Shown here: one piece after another, positions 9,726 through 18,014 of the stretch | Position numbering within the stretch: position 1 is the first letter of the stretch | How the letters are laid out: each line of letters starts with the position of its first letter | Source: JAAXIE01 sp965263155 | GTDB taxonomy: Bacteria > Chloroflexota > Dehalococcoidia > Lucifugimonadales > JAAXIE01 | Length of the DNA stretch: 64,000 nucleotides | Reading direction: 5' to 3' | NCBI GenBank assembly: GCA_965263155.1 | Contig: OZ253586.1 | Span: 2,666,001 to 2,730,000, forward strand | Made by a program: the position numbers and the translations under genes | Notes under the pieces: generated by a model | Told to the model about the DNA's origin: nothing | Seen by the model: only the letters and a program-made list of their open reading frames with translations | Databases searched by the model: none

Positions 9726-9886
9726 ACGAAAATATTCTTGAAATCATTGCCTCAGTTGCTTTCCGGAATTTCAGTAATCGACTGAATGTTGCCTTGTGGC
9801 TAGACGACCCTGACAACCTACCGGAATTAGACCCAGACCTGAATGAGATGTTGGGGGCGAGAGAGGCTTCGCACGTCAATATCTGA
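9726..9886 (+). other. Orphan C-terminal coding tail of uncertain origin
   Basis: Directly after the IS5 fragment the sequence is open in one frame, giving DENILEIIASVAFRNFSNRLN and an acidic end (PELDPDLNEMLG) before a TGA at 9884-9886. The helix-plus-tail pattern resembles the last 50 residues of AhpD/carboxymuconolactone decarboxylase-like proteins, but the match is too short to be sure. It has no start of its own and is read here as the tail of a gene cut by the insertion. Confidence 0.3.
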
Positions 9887-9928
9887 GTTCCTTCGAGGCT
9901 CGTTCCAGTCAGCGACGGCAGCGAAAAG

Positions 9929-10010
9929 TGGGGAAGGGGGGACTCGAACCCCCACGCCTTTCGGCACATGATCCTAAGTCATGCTCGTCTGCCAATTCCG
10001 ACACTCCCCC
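9929..10010 (-). tRNA. tRNA-Leu (anticodon TAG)
   Basis: The 82-nt minus-strand sequence folds as a class II tRNA. The 7-bp acceptor stem is GGGGGAG/CTTCCCC. The anticodon stem CATGA/TCATG encloses the loop CTTAGGA with anticodon TAG. There is a long variable arm (TGCCGAAAGGCGT) and a T arm GGGGGTTCGAGTCCCCC. CCA is not encoded. Anticodon TAG reads CUN leucine codons. Decayed genes lie on its left, but the tRNA looks intact. Confidence 0.93.
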
Positions 10011-10116
10011 CCGGTGAGTGGGGTCAGGCGTGGCGACCGGATGTCGCCGTGGTTCGGGTGTCCGCGTTGACTGCTCGATGGGCAGCTGCGCGGGTCGATT
10101 GTAACATGAGGCGGTT

Positions 10117-10746
10117 TTACGTCGGCAGGTCCCGCAGTACGGCACGGCATGGGGCGCCATCGGCGCCGCGCAGGCGTATTGGGAGGGCCATCAGTTCATA
10201 GCGTCCCGGTTCGATCTCTGAGAGGTCAATGCCCTCCAGCAAGACGACCCCGTGGTCGAGGAAGGCGCGGTGCACCGGGACTTGGGTGTCGGCATGGGCT
10301 ACGGAGAGGTAGTCCAGCCCTACCAACCGCACGCCACGGCTCACCAAAGCCTCGGCCGCCTCGACTGAGAAGGCAGCGAAGTCAGCCACGTACTCCGCCT
10401 CGTGCAGTAGCTTGGAGTTTCTGGTCTTGAACAACACCTTGGTGTCGCCCTGGAGCGGTATTGCCTCTACATGCTCGCGGGTGATGTATTTGTCGGCGTC
10501 GACTTGGCATACCAAGGTCGGACCGATGAAAGCCTCCACTGGGATCTCGTCGATGGTCACACCGCCGTCGATGAAGTGGAAGGGTGCGTCGAGGTGGGTG
10601 CCAGCGTGGACGCTCATGTTGACCGCTGAGGTGTTGGCAGTGTCGCCCTTGCTGGTACGCCGACGCTCGGCCAACTCATAGGGCGCGGAGTTAATCCAGC
10701 GCGCCGTCTCTTCGGACAGATTCAGGGAGATATCGTGATAGGCCAT
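10117..10746 (-). CDS. Cyclase family protein (kynurenine formamidase-like)
   Basis: A 209-residue protein of the PF04199 cyclase/KynB family, which contains metal-dependent N-formylkynurenine amidohydrolases and isatin hydrolases. The metal-binding signature H-x3-H-x-D-x3-H is seen as HAGTHLDAPFHF (His47, His51, Asp53, His57), with the conserved GLDYLSV region near residue 145 and a C-terminal ALPIRL. Family proteins are about 210-260 residues, so it is full length. A 3-hydroxyanthranilate dioxygenase lies at 55.5 kb, so a role in tryptophan catabolism is possible, but substrate cannot be read from the sequence. ATG 10746 lacks a strong ribosome site (CATCTCCATT on the plus strand gives GGAGAT about 9 bases upstream). 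Confidence 0.8.
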   Translation of the reverse strand: MAYHDISLNLSEETARWINSAPYELAERRRTSKGDTANTSAVNMSVHAGTHLDAPFHFIDGGVTIDEIPVEAFIGPTLVCQVDADKYITREHVEAIPLQGDTKVLFKTRNSKLLHEAEYVADFAAFSVEAAEALVSRGVRLVGLDYLSVAHADTQVPVHRAFLDHGVVLLEGIDLSEIEPGRYELMALPIRLRGADGAPCRAVLRDLPT

Positions 10747-10944
10747 AGCTCATCTCCATTTGAAAAGCATACTTAGGGCATGGGCCATCGTATGAGGGGC
10801 GGGCCAAGAGGTCAAGCCTGATGTGCGGGGAGTAACTGTTCAGGATTAAGGAGCCAGGCTAGCCTTTCACCATTATTCAGGCCTTGAGCCGGGATCCGAA
10901 AAGCGCAATTACGGGCCAACGCTCAACAGGGAAGAGATTCGCGG

Positions 10945-10964
10945 ATTCCGGTTTCCGCCGGAAT
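10945..10964. repeat. Short dispersed palindrome (ATTCCGG type)
   Basis: ATTCCGG and CCGGAAT arms of 7 bp around a 6-base loop. It belongs to the same dispersed family as the copies at 11041, 29152, 31561, 42494 and 43183, which share a GGATTCC(G/C)GC...GC(C/G)GGAAT core, often followed by GAC. Such palindromes are common intergenic repeats in bacteria. Confidence 0.6.
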
Positions 10965-11040
10965 TGCCCATGGCCCGTTGGGGGTCATGTATGAGGGTGA
11001 AAAGGCGCACGGCCTACATGGACCGGGGTTGCCCTATAGT

Positions 11041-11084
11041 CCGATCCCATGGATTCCCGCGGAGGCGGGAATCCATGGGATCGG
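11041..11084. repeat. Perfect 20-bp inverted repeat with 4-base loop
   Basis: Arms 11041-11060 and 11065-11084 are exact reverse complements, and the loop is GGAG. The inner part is the dispersed GGATTCCCGC/GCGGGAATCC palindrome; the outer 10 bp (CCGATCCCAT) extend it into an unusually long perfect hairpin. It lies in the 430-base gap between the cyclase and HPP genes, where no other gene was recognised. It is not followed by a T run, so it is not an obvious terminator. Confidence 0.85.
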
Positions 11085-11176
11085 CAGTTGGCTGTGCGCT
11101 CGGGGTCTTTTCCCATGGTAAGGACGGAGGAGCCTCTGGCACGGCTCACCCACCCCGAACAGTTGCCGCAGGAAAC

Positions 11177-11665
11177 TCAATACAGGTCGCGAAGACGCGA
11201 CCTGAGCAACTGGTGGGCCACCACCATTACCAGAACACTGGTGCCTAAGAGTGCGGCGAGGCTCCAACTGAACCCGCCGATGACCACCGCCAAGACTGTT
11301 CCCGCAGCGGGGCCGTGCTCGGTATCGGTCGCCGCCATCAGAAATAGAGCGACCCCAACTGCCAGCGAGCCCTCGAGCGCAAAGAGTACAGTGCTCTCCG
11401 GATTAAACAAAGAGGCTACGGTGCCAGTCAGCAACGCGACGGCGTGTCCTCCGAACACATGGCGAGGCCGGGCCATATTGCTGCTGGGCGTCACAAAGAG
11501 GACGAAGGCCGTGGAGCCGATGGCAGCGACGATCACGGCTCTGTCCACCACATCCACAATGGAGAGGATCACCAGCAGGGTGGCGGCAGCAAGGGAGCAC
11601 TGAAAAACGTACCCACGGAGGTTAGTCTTGACCTTTGGGTCAAAGGGTCGGAGACGGAGTCGCAT
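11177..11665 (-). CDS. HPP-family integral membrane protein
   Basis: A 162-residue membrane protein with four to five hydrophobic segments. It matches the HPP family (PF04982), named for a His-Pro-Pro motif and linked in some members to nitrite or other transport. TNLRGYVFQCSLAAA at the N-terminus, GSTAFVLFVTPSSNMARPRH and GGHAVALLTG are the typical landmarks. The first His-Pro-Pro-like loop is degenerate. ATG 11665 is preferred over the one 10 codons upstream because AGGAAGG lies 7 bases before it. It is transcribed away from tRNA-Lys, whose terminator lies between them. Function uncertain. Confidence 0.75.
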   Translation of the reverse strand: MRLRLRPFDPKVKTNLRGYVFQCSLAAATLLVILSIVDVVDRAVIVAAIGSTAFVLFVTPSSNMARPRHVFGGHAVALLTGTVASLFNPESTVLFALEGSLAVGVALFLMAATDTEHGPAAGTVLAVVIGGFSWSLAALLGTSVLVMVVAHQLLRSRLRDLY

Positions 11666-11690
11666 CGCCGGCCTTCCTAGCTGGAACCTT

Positions 11691-11734
11691 AGCAAAAATC
11701 AAGCCCGATTCCCGTTGTGACGGAGGAATCGGGC
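11691..11734 (-). terminator. Rho-independent terminator of tRNA-Lys
   Basis: Read on the minus strand, a perfect 10-bp stem (GCCCGATTCC with GGAATCGGGC) is followed by TTGATTTTTGC. It sits 20 bases after the 3' end of tRNA-Lys and before the HPP gene. Confidence 0.8.
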
Positions 11735-11753
11735 CAATATGGTTATCGAGTCT

Positions 11754-11829
11754 TGGTGACCCGCCTCGGGGTCGAACCGAGAACCTGCTGATTAAGAGTC
11801 AGCTGCTCTGCCAGTTGAGCTAGCGGGCC
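11754..11829 (-). tRNA. tRNA-Lys (anticodon CTT)
   Basis: The 76-nt minus-strand sequence has acceptor GGCCCGC pairing with GCGGGTC (one G-T), an encoded CCA end, D loop AACTGGCA, and anticodon stem GCTGA/TCAGC with loop CTCTTAA. The anticodon is CTT, which reads AAG. The T arm is CTCGG/CCGAG with loop TTCGACC. A promoter and a terminator flank it. Confidence 0.95.
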
Positions 11830-11879
11830 AAGTGGTAGCCACATCCGCTTGTTGATCCATGACTACCATCGCTATCTAG

Positions 11880-11907
11880 CGTATACGAGGGCGTTCTCGT
11901 AGGTCAA
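11880..11907 (-). promoter_or_regulatory. Sigma70-like promoter for tRNA-Lys
   Basis: On the minus strand TTGACC and TATACG are separated by 16 bases, about 50 bases upstream of the mature tRNA 5' end. The spacer contains a small palindrome (ACGAG/CTCGT). Confidence 0.5.
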
Positions 11908-12046
11908 TATCCAGAATGAGTTGCGTAGCTAGAATGGGCAAGGCGCGTCCCAAGTTTCATGCAGTCACTGCGAAGGAATGCTAGCTCTCTCCACTAGCCC
12001 AACCGCAAGGTCGTCCACTGCTCGACCATAGCCTCCCAGTCCATCC

Positions 12047-12364
12047 TCACGTCACGGCCCATTCCGTCTCCCCGCTGCGCAGGAAATCCAGAGACCGGCT
12101 AACGTCCGGCGTCTGCACATGGAGCCGGAGGGTCTCGACTTCCTTAGCGTCGGCGAAGGCCCGTGGGAAAAACAGGGTTTGGACCGCCGGGCCGCAATAC
12201 TGCCATTTGATGTCCGTTCCCTCTGGCGGCCGACTTTTCTCGCAACTGGAGACCTTCGCGTAACGCGACTCCATCCTGACACCCGTCCGTTGGTAAGTGT
12301 TCAGACTTGATGCTGTGGTTTTAAGGGCATCCCTTGTGGACGTCCAAACCTCCAAGGCAACCAC
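12047..12364 (-). CDS. Hypothetical protein, doubtful
   Basis: A 105-codon reading frame that I do not recognise. It contains a protein-like stretch around WQYCGPAVQTLFFPRAF and a charged C-terminal end (SRSLDFLRSGETEW). There is no clear ribosome site, signal peptide or membrane helix, and the 5' part (serine/threonine-rich) looks less protein-like. It is flanked by tRNA-Lys and a long non-coding stretch. It could be a decayed gene or a chance frame. Confidence 0.22.
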   Translation of the reverse strand: MVALEVWTSTRDALKTTASSLNTYQRTGVRMESRYAKVSSCEKSRPPEGTDIKWQYCGPAVQTLFFPRAFADAKEVETLRLHVQTPDVSRSLDFLRSGETEWAVT

Positions 12365-12893
12365 GAGGGCTGTCCCTGCGAGCTAAGACCTGCGTAAGCG
12401 TCGGTGGGAGACACCGTCGAGGTTGTCGGCACTCATGGCCCTCGTGGACTCGGCACTGACATCCGTTCCTTCCCAATTCAGCCCCCACCCTCTACAGTTG
12501 TATTTGTATTGTGCCACCCCATCTACTGGCTTGGACCCAGCCATGGCACGACAAAGGAGGCCAAACCATACCAGAATGCACCACCCGGATACACTTACCC
12601 TGTGTCAAGGTTCCGCCTTGCCCGCCGCTATCGGCTCAGCCTCACCACCCTGCCAAAGCTGGATGACCTGAAATGGATCGAAATGGACCGAAAAATCAGG
12701 GGTCGAGAAAAGAACCCAACCCCGTCTTGTGACCTTTGCCAAACCGCTTCCCATTGAGCGGAACACTGGAGCCTGCCCGGCCCTGGTCCGGAGATGAGGC
12801 TGGGGCCCCATCGCAACCTGAACCTTGCTGAGCGCACGCTATGATATGGCACAAGAACACAAAAACAACTATCACGCGACCCCTAGACTAAAG

Positions 12894-12971
12894 CAAAGCT
12901 GGTTCGTAGCTGCGCCGCTGTAAATCCCAGTGCAAGAATATGGTAATAAATTAGTACCGGACTACAATGGT
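12894..12971 (+). repeat. Repeat shared with 63171-63238 (GTAGCTG element, partial)
   Basis: CAAAGCTGG, TCGTAGCTGC, AATCCCAGTGCAA and ACCGGACT.CA, followed by GGTAT, align in order with CAAAGCTGG, TCCTAGCTGC, AATCCCGGTGCAA and ACCGGAGTCACC at 63171-63238. The copy here lacks the second arm of the hairpin seen at 63.2 kb. It contains one GTAGCTG core at 12906-12912. Confidence 0.55.
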
Positions 12972-13081
12972 ATAGGCATCGAACGACATAGAGAATATCA
13001 ATAAAATAGTATTAGAATGCAATAAATATGGCATCTAATGCCCATAATGCCCACAAGTGTCTGCAGTTGTGCAAAGGTCTC

Positions 13082-13127
13082 CGCAGACGGGAATCCACAG
13101 TCCGGTAGTGGCGACTCCCGGTCTGCG
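13082..13127. repeat. Imperfect palindrome
   Basis: CGCAGAC followed by GGGAATC pairs with GACTCCC and GTCTGCG across a loop of about 17 bases. The GGGAATCC part resembles the dispersed GGGAAT palindromes. It ends 30 bases before the SRP RNA promoter. Confidence 0.45.
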
Positions 13128-13157
13128 CAGGAGTGACGATGCAAAGAGCGCTCTTGT

Positions 13158-13187
13158 TTGACACCCGGCTTGGCGGTGACCTACCAT
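13158..13187 (+). promoter_or_regulatory. Promoter of the SRP RNA gene
   Basis: TTGACA (13158-13163) and TACCAT (13182-13187) are separated by 18 bases. Initiation about 7-9 bases downstream falls at the first paired base of the SRP RNA closing stem (13196), so promoter and RNA end support each other. Confidence 0.75.
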
Positions 13188-13195
13188 GGGTATGA

Positions 13196-13460
13196 GGCCG
13201 TGCTAGGCGGGGAGTTAGCGGTGCCCTGAACTCGCAATCCGCTATAGCGAGGTCGAATTCCACCCCGAGGCTTGGCTGGTGCGCCTCTATCCCGAAAGCG
13301 TAGTATCGAAGGCTGGGTCCCACGCGGCGGAGACCTGTGAATCCCGCCAGGCCGGAAGGAGCAACGGTAAGCAGGGGCCTTCGGGTGCCGTGGGCTTGCC
13401 TGGCTGGAGCTACTCTCAAGGACATGTCCATGGGCCTTCGTCGACGGGCGGTGCACGGCC
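13196..13460 (+). ncRNA. ffs: Signal recognition particle RNA, large bacterial type
   Basis: A 265-nt RNA scaffold of the SRP, which with Ffh targets nascent membrane proteins. The ends pair as GGCCGTGC (13196) with GCACGGCC (13453-13460). The 5' domain reads GTTAGCGGTGCCCTGAACTC, as in large SRP RNAs of Thermus and relatives. The helix 8 core CCGGAAGGAGCAACGGTA, with the GGAA loop that binds Ffh, starts at 13352 and is enclosed by CCAGGC/GCCTGG. A T-rich stretch follows the 3' end. The next gene, rsmA, starts 18 bases downstream, so it may be co-transcribed or have its promoter inside the RNA gene. Confidence 0.9.
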
Positions 13461-13478
13461 TCTTACTTACCTATCACC

Positions 13479-14321
13479 ATGACCACCTCGATCCCCTCAA
13501 CCGGTGCTGTCACGCACCACCGCCCTGCTAAAGCTTTGGCTCAGCACTTTCTGCTGGACTCACAGATCGCCGATCAAATCCTCGAGGCGGGTGACCTGAA
13601 GCCCACTGACTTGGTGGTGGAGATCGGCCCGGGTCAGGGTGCCCTGACGTCCAGACTGGTGCAGCAAGCGGGGACAGTAGTGGCGGTCGAGGTGGACGCG
13701 CGGCTGGCCGAGGCCCTGCCCCACCGAGTCGGTAACGCACCGAACCTGCGGGTTGTGTGCGGCGACGCCCGTAGCTGTGACTACCGTAGCTTGGCCCCGG
13801 AGGGGCACTCGTGGAAGGTTATCGCCAACCTACCCTACTATGCTGCCAATCCCATCGTGCGGCGGCTGTTGGAAGAGGAGCCACGCCCGGAATTGCTGGT
13901 GGTTATGGTGCAGCTGGAAGTAGCCGAATCAATGGCCGCCGTTCCCGGGAAGATGAACCTGCTATCGGTGGCGGTGCAGTTTTACGGAAACGCCTCTGTC
14001 GTCTGCACCGTGCCATCCTCCGCCTTCCGGCCCGTCCCTAAGGTACATTCCGCGGTGGTTAGGATAGACGTCAAACCGAGCCCCCTGCTTCCTTCAGGAG
14101 ATGTGTCGGCGTTCTTTAAGCTGGCCAAGGCAGCCTTTTCCGCTCCGAGGAAACAATTACATAACGCGCTGAGCCGCGGACTGAACGTCTCGGCTGCCGA
14201 GGGACTGCGCATACTGCGGGGGGCTTCTATCGACTCCACGCGGCGGCCCGGCGCACTCAGCCTACGCGAGTGGGTTGCGCTGTATCGCAGTTGGTTGGTA
14301 TGCAGTCCGGTGGAGTCCTAA
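13479..14321 (+). CDS. rsmA: 16S rRNA dimethyladenosine transferase RsmA/KsgA
   Basis: A 280-residue methyltransferase that dimethylates the two adjacent adenines in the 3' loop of 16S rRNA during late 30S assembly. The SAM-binding loop EIGPGQG (residues 48-54), acidic VEVDARL after beta2, GDAR (about 95-98) and the catalytic NLPYY (117-121) are intact. The C-terminal helical domain ends normally, and length matches the family. It is the first gene of a run with ispE 3 bases downstream and then lgt, all on the plus strand. The rsmA-ispE order is common in bacteria. Confidence 0.93.
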   Translation: MTTSIPSTGAVTHHRPAKALAQHFLLDSQIADQILEAGDLKPTDLVVEIGPGQGALTSRLVQQAGTVVAVEVDARLAEALPHRVGNAPNLRVVCGDARSCDYRSLAPEGHSWKVIANLPYYAANPIVRRLLEEEPRPELLVVMVQLEVAESMAAVPGKMNLLSVAVQFYGNASVVCTVPSSAFRPVPKVHSAVVRIDVKPSPLLPSGDVSAFFKLAKAAFSAPRKQLHNALSRGLNVSAAEGLRILRGASIDSTRRPGALSLREWVALYRSWLVCSPVES

Positions 14322-14324
14322 GCG

Positions 14325-15203
14325 GTGCATTTACGCGCCTACGCCAAGGTCAACCTCACCTTGGAGGTATTGGGGCGTCGCAACGACGGCTATCATGAAG
14401 TCGTGACCATCCTACAGAACGTAGGGCTTTATGATGTGCTCCATATCGAGCCTGCTCCGAGCATGTACCTGACATGCTCAGCGGATAGGCTGGAGGGCGA
14501 GGACAACCTCGTCTGGCGAGCCGCTGCTCGTCTACGCGCTGTGGCCAGCGTGGGAGATGGTGCGCGGATACATCTGGAGAAGCACATTCCTGCTGCCATG
14601 GGGTTGGGCGGTGGCAGCAGTGATGCAGCGGCCGCTCTGGTGGGTTTGAGCACCATTTGGGGCCTGTCGCTGTCCGCCGGACAGGTGGCGAGTATTGCTG
14701 CCGAGCTTGGCTCCGACGTGCCCTTCTTTCTTGTGGGAGGGACGGCCAAGGCCGAGGGCCGCGGCGAGCAGGTCAGCCCCATTCCGGCAGTCCCGCAACG
14801 CTGGGTGCTGCTGCTATGCCCCGATATTGACCCCTCGATAGAGTCAGGGGGCAAGACCGGGCGCTTGTACCGCAGTCTGTCGACGGACAGCTACTCCGAC
14901 GGGTCGGTGTACGTTGCTGCGGTCAATGCTATCCGAGAGGGACGGTTTCCGTCCGGTTGCCTGTGCAACACCTTCGACAGTGTGGCCGGACAGGTATACG
15001 ATGGTGCTGCCAGCGCAATGGAGGCGATGCTGCGAGCTGGGGCGTCGGAGGCGCACCTGTGTGGCAGCGGCCCAGGTCTCTACGCAGTTTTCGAGTCTGA
15101 GACCGAGGGGGAACGGGCTGGCGAGCACTTGCATGATGAGGGTTGGCGGACATACCTTGTTAGCACGATAGAGAAGGGGTGGGAGTCGATTTGCCAGGGT
15201 TAA
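14325..15203 (+). CDS. ispE: 4-diphosphocytidyl-2-C-methyl-D-erythritol kinase
   Basis: A 292-residue GHMP kinase that phosphorylates CDP-methylerythritol in the methylerythritol-phosphate route to isoprenoids. AYAKVNLTLEVLGRR at the N-terminus, the ATP loop AMGLGGGSSDAA (residues 91-102), the catalytic Asp in ELGSDVPFFLVGGTA and a C-terminal GSGPGLYAVF glycine motif are all present. It starts at GTG 14325, 3 bases after the rsmA stop. Its TAA overlaps the ATG of lgt by one base. Confidence 0.93.
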   Translation: MHLRAYAKVNLTLEVLGRRNDGYHEVVTILQNVGLYDVLHIEPAPSMYLTCSADRLEGEDNLVWRAAARLRAVASVGDGARIHLEKHIPAAMGLGGGSSDAAAALVGLSTIWGLSLSAGQVASIAAELGSDVPFFLVGGTAKAEGRGEQVSPIPAVPQRWVLLLCPDIDPSIESGGKTGRLYRSLSTDSYSDGSVYVAAVNAIREGRFPSGCLCNTFDSVAGQVYDGAASAMEAMLRAGASEAHLCGSGPGLYAVFESETEGERAGEHLHDEGWRTYLVSTIEKGWESICQG

Positions 15204-16168
15204 TGGAAATTCGCATTGGGATGGACCCGACTCTGTTCAGCGGAGGAGGATTCACGCTCACATGGCACGGGCTCTTCACCTTTATTGCTGTGGCCACAGC
15301 CGTAATCATCGTGGCCCAGCTGGGCCGCCGTCAGGGGCTGAACACTGACGCCATTTACTCAGTAGCCCTGTGGTGCATAATCGGAGGCATCATCGGCTCG
15401 CGGGCTCTGCATGTGCAGGACCAGTGGGGCTACTACAGCGCGGACCCCGTGCGGATACTTCAAGTATGGAGCGGCGGCATCACCATCATCGGCGCCATTG
15501 CCGGGGGATTTGTCCTCGGCGCAGCTTATATGATTGTCCGTAATCATCCTAAGTTCTTGAATTTCTGGAGCAAGTATTTCCGCTGGCTGGGCGAACCCAC
15601 TAGGGCGGAGTTGCCTACCGTGGGCCGCCTAGCCGACCTCGCCACTCCCGCCGTCCTCATCGCGATGATCATTGGGCGCATAGGCGACATAATTAACGGC
15701 GAGCACTTTGCCTCAGCCACCAGCCTGCCTTGGGCCGTGGTCTACACTCACCCCGAAACCGTTGCCCTGTACGCCAACTCGGCCCTGGCCAACGTTGAGG
15801 GCATCATTGCACGGACGCCCACTCACCCCGCCGTTGTCTACGAGATGCTGCTGGACTTCGCCATACTGGGGGTCGTCTGGTACATGCGCGACCGACTACG
15901 GCCCGACGGCATGATCTTTGCCCTCTATGCGGGGCTCTATGCCATTGGCCGCTTCTTCATTAGCTTCCTGCGTCTGGACTCCGACAAGATATGGGACTTG
16001 AACCAAGCGCAGTTGGTCTGTATCGCCATTCTGATAATCGTGGTGCCTTTGCTGGCCTACAGGGCCCAGTTGGTGCGCCCCGGGCCACGTCGCCCGCAAA
16101 CTCCACGGGCCCCACAGGCTCCACCGCGCCGTCGTCGCGGGTCTGCGACGGCGTCACGCGGTCGCTGA
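15203..16168 (+). CDS. lgt: Prolipoprotein diacylglyceryl transferase
   Basis: A 321-residue membrane enzyme that attaches diacylglycerol to the lipobox cysteine of prolipoproteins. About seven hydrophobic segments are visible. The family signature appears as GRIGDIINGEHF (about residues 157-168), with the conserved HPAVVYEMLL and YAIGRFFISFLRLDS later. The C-terminus is a basic Arg/Pro-rich tail. ATG 15203, in a TAATG overlap with ispE, is favoured; a GTG 8 codons upstream (15179) is the alternative. It should modify lipoproteins such as the LppX-like protein at 2441. The 3' end overlaps recJ (opposite strand) by 15 bases. Confidence 0.9.
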   Translation: MEIRIGMDPTLFSGGGFTLTWHGLFTFIAVATAVIIVAQLGRRQGLNTDAIYSVALWCIIGGIIGSRALHVQDQWGYYSADPVRILQVWSGGITIIGAIAGGFVLGAAYMIVRNHPKFLNFWSKYFRWLGEPTRAELPTVGRLADLATPAVLIAMIIGRIGDIINGEHFASATSLPWAVVYTHPETVALYANSALANVEGIIARTPTHPAVVYEMLLDFAILGVVWYMRDRLRPDGMIFALYAGLYAIGRFFISFLRLDSDKIWDLNQAQLVCIAILIIVVPLLAYRAQLVRPGPRRPQTPRAPQAPPRRRRGSATASRGR

Positions 16169-17893
16169 TGCCCCTGATGCATCACTGAAGTCCAGCAGCC
16201 TCAGTGAGACCACCTCGGCACCGCCACGGCGCTCGGTCTCCAGCCTGTAAACGGCGTCGATACGGTCCACACCTTCTGTCCAGCGCTCCGCCAACCCGAA
16301 AGCGGCCGCGTCGAATGTGGCTCGGTTCTCCCGGAGTTTCAGCTTCAGGTGCTGGCCCGAATTGCCTAGGGGTCGCACCTCCCGCACCTCCAAGTTCCTA
16401 GCCATGAAAGTCGGAGCAGGGTTGCCCTCGCCAAAGGGGCCCAACGCCCGAAGCCACTCGAAGCCTGCACCCATCAGGCTGGTCACCGGGGCTTCCGCGT
16501 CGATGCGTATACTCGGGCGTAAGTCCATACCAGCCAGTTCCTCGTCGGCCAGCGCCTCCATACGCTCGTACAACGACTCCAAGTTCTCCCGCTTCATGGT
16601 GAACCCAGCAGCTTGTGGATGTCCCCCGTAGCGCAGGAACAGGTCTCCGCACTGCTCTAATGCCCTCACCATGTTGAACTGGGGGATGCTGCGGGCGCTG
16701 GCCCGCACTACGTCCTCACTCAAGCACATGGCGATGGCAGGCCGGTTGAACCGCTCCGCCAACTGGCCTGCGGTCAAGCCTACGATGCCCGGATGGTACC
16801 AGTCTTCGCCCACTAGAAGGATGGATGGCAAGTTCGCCTGTTGCATTACCCGCTCCTGGGCTGCTGTCAGGCTGCGCTCGGTCTCTTGGCGGCGGTGCAG
16901 GTTCATCTCTTCGAGCCTCAGCGACAACTCTTCGGACTCGTTGTAGTCGGTACTGGTCAGGAGTCGGTAGCTGGTCGAGGCACTATCGAGCCTGCCTGCT
17001 GAGTTGAGGCGTGGGGAAATTGCGAAGGAGATGGCTTCCATCCCGATGCCTTGCGGGTTCAATCCAGCCCGCCGGTACAGGGCCAGCAGGCCGGGATGAC
17101 GCGTGGTGGCTAGGGCCCGCAGCCCCGCTTGCACGAGGTAGCGGTTTTCGTCCAGCAGGGGGGACACGTCGGCCACGGTGCCGATGGCGGCGAGGGCTAT
17201 GAGGTCGGGGGGGCAGGGCAGGCCCATGCGCCGGTATAGGCCATGCACCAGCTTGAAGGCCAGACCCGCACCCGAGAGCCCCACGAATGGGTAGCTCACT
17301 TGAGCGGCATTTGCTGAAGAATGAGGAGAGGGGGCCACCTTGGGGTTTATCACCGCCACAGCGTGAGGCAACTGGGGTCGGGGCGTGTGATGGTCGGTGA
17401 TGATCGTATGCATCCCCAAGCGCGACGCTAGGTCGACTTCTTCCAAGTCGTTGACGCCACAGTCCACGGTAATCATCAGGGTGCATCCCTGTTCCCGCAG
17501 GCTGTGTATGGCGCCCGGGTTAGGGCCGTGACCCTCGCGCACCCGATGGGGGAGGTAGGGGACGACTGTGACGCCCAACTGCCCAAGAGCCAAGGCAAGC
17601 AACGCTGTGCCCGTGACACCGTCTACGTCGAAGTCTCCCAGAATGCCGACGGTTTCGCATTGGGCCACAGCCTGCTGCAGGCGGTCCAAAGCCGTGTCCA
17701 TGTCGGGCAGCAGGCAGGGGTCGTGCATCCACTTGGGGCCGGGGTTGAGGAAGGCATCAACGGCCTCGTTGGTGACGAGACCACGGTAGTAGAGGACTTG
17801 GCGTATCGCTGGAGGGGCGTCCTTGGCCTCCACTGCTCCATCAGGGGCGAGAGCCAACACTCGCCAGTGTTTGGTATCATGAGCAACTGTCAC
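16154..17893 (-). CDS. recJ: Single-stranded-DNA-specific exonuclease RecJ
   Basis: A 579-residue 5'-3' ssDNA exonuclease of the DHH family used in recombination and mismatch repair. DFDVDG (residues 87-92), VDCGVND (about 142-148) and DHHTPR (166-171) supply the metal-binding Asp/His residues, and the C-terminal DHHA1-like domain (RYGGHPQAAGFTM) and OB-like end (LKLKLRE) are present. It is full length. It is convergent with lgt and lies about 120 bases downstream of fabF on the same strand, so it may be transcribed with the fabF-radical SAM unit or alone. Confidence 0.93.
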   Translation of the reverse strand: MTVAHDTKHWRVLALAPDGAVEAKDAPPAIRQVLYYRGLVTNEAVDAFLNPGPKWMHDPCLLPDMDTALDRLQQAVAQCETVGILGDFDVDGVTGTALLALALGQLGVTVVPYLPHRVREGHGPNPGAIHSLREQGCTLMITVDCGVNDLEEVDLASRLGMHTIITDHHTPRPQLPHAVAVINPKVAPSPHSSANAAQVSYPFVGLSGAGLAFKLVHGLYRRMGLPCPPDLIALAAIGTVADVSPLLDENRYLVQAGLRALATTRHPGLLALYRRAGLNPQGIGMEAISFAISPRLNSAGRLDSASTSYRLLTSTDYNESEELSLRLEEMNLHRRQETERSLTAAQERVMQQANLPSILLVGEDWYHPGIVGLTAGQLAERFNRPAIAMCLSEDVVRASARSIPQFNMVRALEQCGDLFLRYGGHPQAAGFTMKRENLESLYERMEALADEELAGMDLRPSIRIDAEAPVTSLMGAGFEWLRALGPFGEGNPAPTFMARNLEVREVRPLGNSGQHLKLKLRENRATFDAAAFGLAERWTEGVDRIDAVYRLETERRGGAEVVSLRLLDFSDASGASATA

Positions 17894-18014
17894 CTAACCA
17901 CACCACTCCATCCCAACATCAGGGCCTACTTCAGGCCCAAAGTCACGGCTCCATACCTCGTAGGCCCCCGTAGGCATAGATGCCGATGACGGTATGGATG
18001 CCTTCTCAGGAGGT

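Larger units (their letters stand above)
12365..13157. other. Non-coding stretch before the SRP RNA
   Basis: No gene was recognised in about 790 bases. The first half is unremarkable. From about 12850 it becomes AT-rich and holds a repeat shared with 63.2 kb (12894-12971), several small palindromes (for example GGCAT-CTA-ATGCC near 13031) and an imperfect palindrome at 13082-13127. Confidence 0.5.

Noticed and set aside
12404..12757. Two overlapping plus-strand frames of 82 and 117 codons
   Set aside because: Low-complexity, no ribosome site, no recognisable motif; treated as non-coding.
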